From: Fimbriimonadaceae bacterium | GTDB lineage: Bacteria; Armatimonadota; Fimbriimonadia; Fimbriimonadales; Fimbriimonadaceae | Length of the DNA stretch: 9,302 bases | Reading direction: 5' to 3' | Assembly (NCBI GenBank): GCA_025451715.1 | Contig: JANWJY010000145.1 | Coordinates: 1 to 9,302 of the forward strand | In this document: piece after piece, positions 5,935 to 9,302 of the stretch | How positions within the stretch are numbered: the stretch's first letter is position 1 | How the letters are laid out: each line of letters starts with the position of its first letter | The notes under the pieces: generated by a model | What the model was told of the DNA's origin: nothing | What the model saw: only the letters and a program-made list of their open reading frames with translations | Databases searched by the model: none | Made by a program: the position numbers and the translations under genes

Positions 5935-7650
5935 ATGAACCCCTTCATCGCCGAAGCCACATCTCTTGGAGACTTGCTGCGCCGCTCGTGCAAGCAGTTT
6001 GCGGACCGGTCGGTGTTCTTCGTGCCGGATAAGAAGGAGTTCAAGCCCCAAACCTACACACAGCTTTGGGCAGAGACGATCAAGTACGCCAAAGGCGTCG
6101 ACGCTCTGGGCCTGAAAAAGGGCGACCGGCTGTGCGTCATCGGCGAGACCTGCATGGAGTGGGCTGTGCTCGATTGGGCGTGCCAGTGCCTCGGCGTGAT
6201 CCTTGTGCCGATCTACCCGACACTGCCCGAGGACCAGGCGCAGTACATCGTCAAGGACAGCGGCGCGAAGGTCGTCGTGACGAGCGGCACGGAGCACACG
6301 AAGAAGGTCGCGAACATGCCTGGCGTGCGCGCGCTGACTTTTTCTGGCCTGACGCAAGAGCAAGGCACGATCGACGAAAGCGAGATCAACAGACGCATCG
6401 ACGCGGTCGTTTTGCACGACACCGCGACGTTCATCTACACGAGCGGCACGACCGGAAGTCCGAAGGGCGTCGAGCTGACGCACAACAATTTCATTTCACT
6501 CAGCGCGTGCATCCAGGAGGGCTTCCCGGTCGACGAGAACGACCGCTTCTTCATTTTCTTGCCGCTCGCGCACGTGTTCGCGCGGTACGCGGGGCACGTG
6601 TTGCCGGTCGCGATCGGCGCATCGATTGTGTTCGCGGGTTCCATTGCATCGATTGCAGGAGACCTGCTTAAGACGAGCCCCACGATTGTGCTGTGCGTGC
6701 CGCGGTTCCTGGAATCCATGCGCGCGCGCGTGATCGACGGCGTCGAGAAGGCGCCTGCGTTACGCAAGAAGCTTTTCTATTGGGCGCTCGACCAAGGCGT
6801 GAAGCACTACAAGAAACAGCCCGCGCCGTTCCACAAGCTGCTCGACAAGATCGTCGGCAAAAAGCTGCGCGACAAGATCGGCGGTTCAGTTCGGTTCTTC
6901 GTCTCCGGTGGCGCGGCGCTGCCGCCGCACGTCAACGAGTTCTACAACGCGTTCCACCTCACCGTGATCCAAGGCTACGGCCTCACCGAGACCACCGCGG
7001 CGACGTGCATCAACAGGCCGTGGGACAACAAGCCGCACACGGTCGGCCCGCCGTTCGCTGTGTGCGAGTTGAAGATCGCTGCAGACGGCGAGATCATGCA
7101 GCGCGGCGCGAGCGTGATGAAGGGCTACTACAACCTGCCCGAGGAGACGGCCAAGACGATCGACGGGGACGGCTGGTTCGCCACTGGCGACATCGGCGAG
7201 CTCGACAAGGACGGCCACCTGATCATCACCGACCGCAAGAAGGACCTGCTCGTGCTGGGAAACGGCAAGAACGTCGCGCCGCTGCCGATCGAGAACAAGA
7301 TCAAGGAGAGCGAGTTCATCAACGAGGCGGTGCTGTTCGGCGATGGGATGGAGCACTGCGTCGCGCTCATCGTGCCCGAGTTCGACCGTGTGAGGACCTG
7401 GCTGAAGGCGAAGGGCGTCGAGGAGACCGATCCGGCCAAAATCGCCGCGCGTGACGACGTGAAAGAGCTGATCAAGGGCGAGCTCGCTGGCACAAACAAG
7501 ACCCTCGCCGACTTCGAGAAGGCGAAAAAGCACATGATCCTCGGCGTTGTGTTCACGGTCGAGGGAGGAGAGCTCACGCCATCGCTCAAGGTCAAGCGAA
7601 AGGTGGTCAAAGAGAAGTTCGCCAAAGAGCTCGACTCGATGAAGCGCTAG
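5935..7650 (+). CDS. Long-chain fatty acid--CoA ligase (AMP-forming)
   Basis: A 571-residue member of the ANL adenylating superfamily that most resembles long-chain acyl-CoA synthetases, which activate fatty acids with ATP and CoA for degradation or lipid synthesis. Motifs in order: the P-loop IYTSGTTGSPKGVELTHNN (167-185), FLPLAHVFARY (208-218), FVSGGAALPP (322-331), QGYGLTETTAATCIN (346-360), GWFATGDIGELDKDGHL (413-429), TDRKKDLLV..GNGKNVAPLPIEN (432-454), and the C-terminal LTPSLKVKRK (547-556) with the expected catalytic lysine near 552. The GKNVAPxPIEN form is typical of the FadD15/FAA-like long-chain group. No signal peptide is visible, so it is cytoplasmic or membrane-peripheral. Exact chain-length preference cannot be read. 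The ATG at 5935 follows the repeat hairpin with no SD. Its stop overlaps that of the convergent gene. Confidence 0.92.
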   Translation: MNPFIAEATSLGDLLRRSCKQFADRSVFFVPDKKEFKPQTYTQLWAETIKYAKGVDALGLKKGDRLCVIGETCMEWAVLDWACQCLGVILVPIYPTLPEDQAQYIVKDSGAKVVVTSGTEHTKKVANMPGVRALTFSGLTQEQGTIDESEINRRIDAVVLHDTATFIYTSGTTGSPKGVELTHNNFISLSACIQEGFPVDENDRFFIFLPLAHVFARYAGHVLPVAIGASIVFAGSIASIAGDLLKTSPTIVLCVPRFLESMRARVIDGVEKAPALRKKLFYWALDQGVKHYKKQPAPFHKLLDKIVGKKLRDKIGGSVRFFVSGGAALPPHVNEFYNAFHLTVIQGYGLTETTAATCINRPWDNKPHTVGPPFAVCELKIAADGEIMQRGASVMKGYYNLPEETAKTIDGDGWFATGDIGELDKDGHLIITDRKKDLLVLGNGKNVAPLPIENKIKESEFINEAVLFGDGMEHCVALIVPEFDRVRTWLKAKGVEETDPAKIAARDDVKELIKGELAGTNKTLADFEKAKKHMILGVVFTVEGGELTPSLKVKRKVVKEKFAKELDSMKR

Positions 7651-8249
7651 TTGGACGTGCGTTTTGAGAGCTGCTCAATAGCGTCCAAAATCGACGTTGC
7701 CTGGCTCATGAGTGTGTAGTCTTCCAGTTTGGCCTGTAGGGTCATTCGAGTTTTGAGCTCTTCGGTAATCTTTGTGCGGCGATACCATCCCTTCACATCT
7801 CGCTCATAGCCGTTCGCAACTTGAGTCAGCTTCATCCGATCATTGCCCTCGAACTCGACGCTGAAGTCCGATGTGACGACGCCCCTGTAACAGTTTCCAC
7901 AGCCAGAAACGCGATCAAATGACAAGCGGGAGTCGTCGTAATGCCACGAACGCCTCGACGTGCCGGATCGACGTGCAAAGCTCCCGTCTTCCACGAACGC
8001 AAGCGAGTTGGACGTGAACCCAAACTCGACTGGCTCCTCCTTGACCCACAATCCGATGAACGATTTGGGATTGGTGCCGTGCTTGCTCTCAGGATGCCCG
8101 CGCAAGGGATCAGTGATCGAGTAGATCAACGCCATCCCGGGAAACGGTGCAAGCAGGAACCATAGGAGAGGAAGCGCAAAGCCGGAAACGACCACGCTCT
8201 TCGCGATTCGCTTCGCTCTGCCGCCGGATTCTTGGGTCACTTCCTCCAC
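7647..8249 (-). CDS. Unrecognised membrane-anchored protein
   Basis: I do not recognise this 200-residue protein. It has a short basic N-terminus (RAKRIAK, 11-17), one hydrophobic segment (about 19-44), then a soluble and probably extracytoplasmic domain. That domain has alternating beta-like strands: GLWVKEE (66-72), SLAFVEDGSFARR (82-94), SWHYDDSRLSFD (101-112), a C117-G-N-C120 pair, and DFSVEFEGNDRMKL (128-141), ending at GWYRR (154-158). A helix rich in K/E/L follows (160-198). The strand pattern, a W/G start then a 'dG-x-F' turn, loosely recalls lipocalin-like or META-like small domains, which is a guess. The GTG at 8249 sits 6 nt after TACAAT. An ATG at 8297 (216 residues) is possible but its codons lie in the 8-bp repeats. 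Its composition is less GC-rich than the neighbours, hinting at a recent or poorly conserved gene. Confidence 0.65.
   Translation of the reverse strand: MEEVTQESGGRAKRIAKSVVVSGFALPLLWFLLAPFPGMALIYSITDPLRGHPESKHGTNPKSFIGLWVKEEPVEFGFTSNSLAFVEDGSFARRSGTSRRSWHYDDSRLSFDRVSGCGNCYRGVVTSDFSVEFEGNDRMKLTQVANGYERDVKGWYRRTKITEELKTRMTLQAKLEDYTLMSQATSILDAIEQLSKRTSN
7651..7688. terminator. Two-tier inverted repeat at the convergent 3' ends
   Basis: TTGGACG (7651-7657) pairs with CGTCCAA (7682-7688), and inside it TTGAG (7664-7668) pairs with CTCAA (7674-7678). The structure begins directly after the ligase stop and overlaps the last codons of the minus-strand gene. No T-run follows on either strand, so termination is only a suggestion from its position. 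Confidence 0.35.
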
Positions 8250-8255
8250 GACACC

Positions 8256-8261
8256 ATTGTA
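8256..8261 (-). promoter_or_regulatory. -10 element of the unrecognised membrane protein gene
   Basis: TACAAT on the minus strand (5 of 6 to TATAAT) ends 6 nt before the GTG at 8249, so transcription would begin at or within a base of the start codon, giving a leaderless message. No good -35 is seen; the expected place falls in the 8-bp repeats. Confidence 0.45.
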
Positions 8262-8277
8262 ACGCGACTTTTCCCAT

Positions 8278-8309
8278 CCGAACCTCCGAACTTCCATACC
8301 CCCGAACCT
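8278..8309. repeat. Four in-phase 8-bp CCGAACCT-type units
   Basis: Reading plus strand: CCGAACCT (8278-8285), CCGAACTT (8286-8293), CCATACCC (8294-8301, degenerate) and CCGAACCT (8302-8309), in perfect 8-bp phase. The same unit occurs at 5917-5924, with inverted units at 5875-5898. Here the cluster fills the divergent gap between the membrane-protein gene and the epimerase gene, upstream of both -10 candidates. Confidence 0.65.
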
Positions 8310-8316
8310 CGCCCGG

Positions 8317-8322
8317 TATCCT
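8317..8322 (+). promoter_or_regulatory. Possible -10 element for the epimerase gene
   Basis: TATCCT lies 9 nt before the ATG at 8332. Transcription from it would start within about two bases of the ATG. There is no SD in the gap, which favours a leaderless or near-leaderless message. The match to consensus is modest. Confidence 0.35.
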
Positions 8323-8331
8323 CCTAGCCAG

Positions 8332-9302
8332 ATGCTCCACATCTCGACGAAGGTCATCGAGCTTAAAAAGCAGTACCCGCTCCAGATCAGCCGTGGCACG
8401 AGCTCGGGCAGCAGGAACGTGTTCGTCGAGGTCACCGACGGCACGCACACCGGCCTCGGCGAGTGCGCCCCCGGCACCGGCGATGACGAGGACCTCGCCG
8501 CGAGAGCGCAGGAGCAGATCGCGCAGCTCAACAAGGCGGGGCTCTACGACCTCTCGATCCAAGACGTCAGCGCGAAGATGGCAGCGATGGGAATAGAGAG
8601 ACCAGCGATGGCAGGAGTCGACATCGCACTGTGGGACCTTCTCGGGAAACAGGCGAACCTGCCGCTCTACAAATTGTTCGGGCTCGGAAAACCGTTCAAC
8701 CCCACGAGCATCACCGTCGGGATAAACCCGCCCGAAGTCATCATGGAGCGCGTCCCCGAGATCATTACCAACTGGACCAACTGGGACGCGAAGGCGCTGA
8801 AGATCAAGCTCGGCAGCCCCGACGGGATCGAGCGCGACAAGCTGCAGTACGAGACGGCGAGGGAAGCGGCGAAGCCGTTCAAGGTCGCGCTGCGGGTCGA
8901 CGCGAACGGCGGATGGTCGCCCAAGGACGCGAAGCACATGATGCAATGGCTCGCCGAGCGCGAATGCGAGTACGTCGAACAGCCGGTCGTGAAAGGCGAA
9001 GAGCAGGCGCTGCCTGAGATCTTTGCAAACAGGCCGCTCCCGATATTCCTCGACGAGAGCGTGCACGTCTCGGCCGACGTCCCCAAGGTATCCGACCGCT
9101 GCGACGGCATCAACTTCAAACTCATGAAGACGGGCGGACTGACCGAGGCGATACGCGCCGTGAACACGGCGAGGGCACACGGGCTCAAGACCATGATCGG
9201 ATGTATGGGAGAATCGAGCGTCGCGATCGCCGCGGGGTGCAGCATCGGCGCGCTCATGGACTACATCGACCTCGATTCGCACTTCAACCTCGACCCCGAC
9301 CC
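8332..9302 (+). CDS. Dipeptide epimerase, enolase superfamily (3' end outside window)
   Basis: A member of the muconate-lactonising/mandelate racemase branch of the enolase superfamily, closest in pattern to L-Ala-D/L-Glu dipeptide epimerases, which invert one residue of murein-derived or other dipeptides. 323 codons are visible and the frame is open at the right edge. The N-terminal capping domain (1-120) includes the usual GLGECAPG (41-48) and AMAGVDIALWDLLGK (92-106). The barrel shows the KIK catalytic lysine pair (157-159), metal ligands D190 in RVDANGGW, E216 in YVEQPV and D241 in LDES, the second lysine region NFKLMKTGGL (261-270), GCMGES (290-295) and a DLD (313-315). The last motif is expected at the substrate-amine site of dipeptide epimerases; here it reads DLDS where many have DLDG. 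Substrate cannot be fixed from sequence alone. It is divergent from the membrane-protein gene and no peptide transporter or peptidase is in view. Confidence 0.88.
   Translation, partial: MLHISTKVIELKKQYPLQISRGTSSGSRNVFVEVTDGTHTGLGECAPGTGDDEDLAARAQEQIAQLNKAGLYDLSIQDVSAKMAAMGIERPAMAGVDIALWDLLGKQANLPLYKLFGLGKPFNPTSITVGINPPEVIMERVPEIITNWTNWDAKALKIKLGSPDGIERDKLQYETAREAAKPFKVALRVDANGGWSPKDAKHMMQWLAERECEYVEQPVVKGEEQALPEIFANRPLPIFLDESVHVSADVPKVSDRCDGINFKLMKTGGLTEAIRAVNTARAHGLKTMIGCMGESSVAIAAGCSIGALMDYIDLDSHFNLDPD

Noticed and set aside
8278..8309. Possible CRISPR-like array in the 8-bp repeats
   Set aside because: Units are only 8 bp and directly adjacent, with no spacers and no cas genes in the window.
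8110..9282. Minus-strand frame of 390 codons opposite the epimerase
   Set aside because: The plus strand shows all catalytic motifs of an enolase-superfamily enzyme; the reverse frame is a compositional shadow.

Overview
This is a GC-rich chromosomal window from a free-living bacterium, with tightly packed genes and mostly G/C-ending codons. Gene content (recF next to a DUF721 gene and comEC, an RDD/DUF58 pair, a long-chain acyl-CoA ligase, a dipeptide epimerase) and a taste for promoters that sit almost on the start codon would fit a lineage such as Armatimonadota (Fimbriimonadia). That taxonomic guess rests on general resemblance only and is weak. No rRNA, tRNA, CRISPR array, transposase, integrase or phage gene was seen.

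Layout. (1) 1-3582, minus strand: a compact four-gene operon reading right to left, recF -> DUF721/DciA-like -> comEC (membrane channel part) -> a separate ComEC-type metallo-beta-lactamase (MBL) protein that runs off the left edge. All three junctions overlap (ATGA; up to 38 nt; 17 nt). The operon joins recombination at single-strand gaps, a possible helicase-loader relative and the DNA-uptake channel. The channel is split into two polypeptides, and the second has its own Shine-Dalgarno (SD) sequence. (2) 3583-3786: a 204-bp gap with a perfect 9-bp dyad and a few poor DnaA-box look-alikes. (3) 3787-5872: an RDD membrane protein (minus) and a DUF58 protein (plus) diverge from a 28-bp gap whose two -10 elements form one symmetric 9-mer. 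(4) 5873-5934: a short gap made almost entirely of 8-bp GC-rich repeat units that fold as a long hairpin ending just before the next start codon. (5) 5935-7650: a long-chain acyl-CoA ligase (plus). (6) 7647-8249: an unrecognised membrane-anchored protein (minus), of visibly lower GC than its neighbours, whose stop overlaps the ligase stop in a shared CTAG. (7) 8250-8331: a divergent gap holding a second cluster of the same 8-bp units. (8) 8332-9302: an enolase-superfamily dipeptide epimerase (plus), cut by the right edge.

The genes are mostly housekeeping. The parts worth a second look are the split comEC, the symmetric divergent promoter, the leaderless-looking starts and the 8-bp intergenic repeat family. 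I see no convincing new multi-gene defence or mobile system here.
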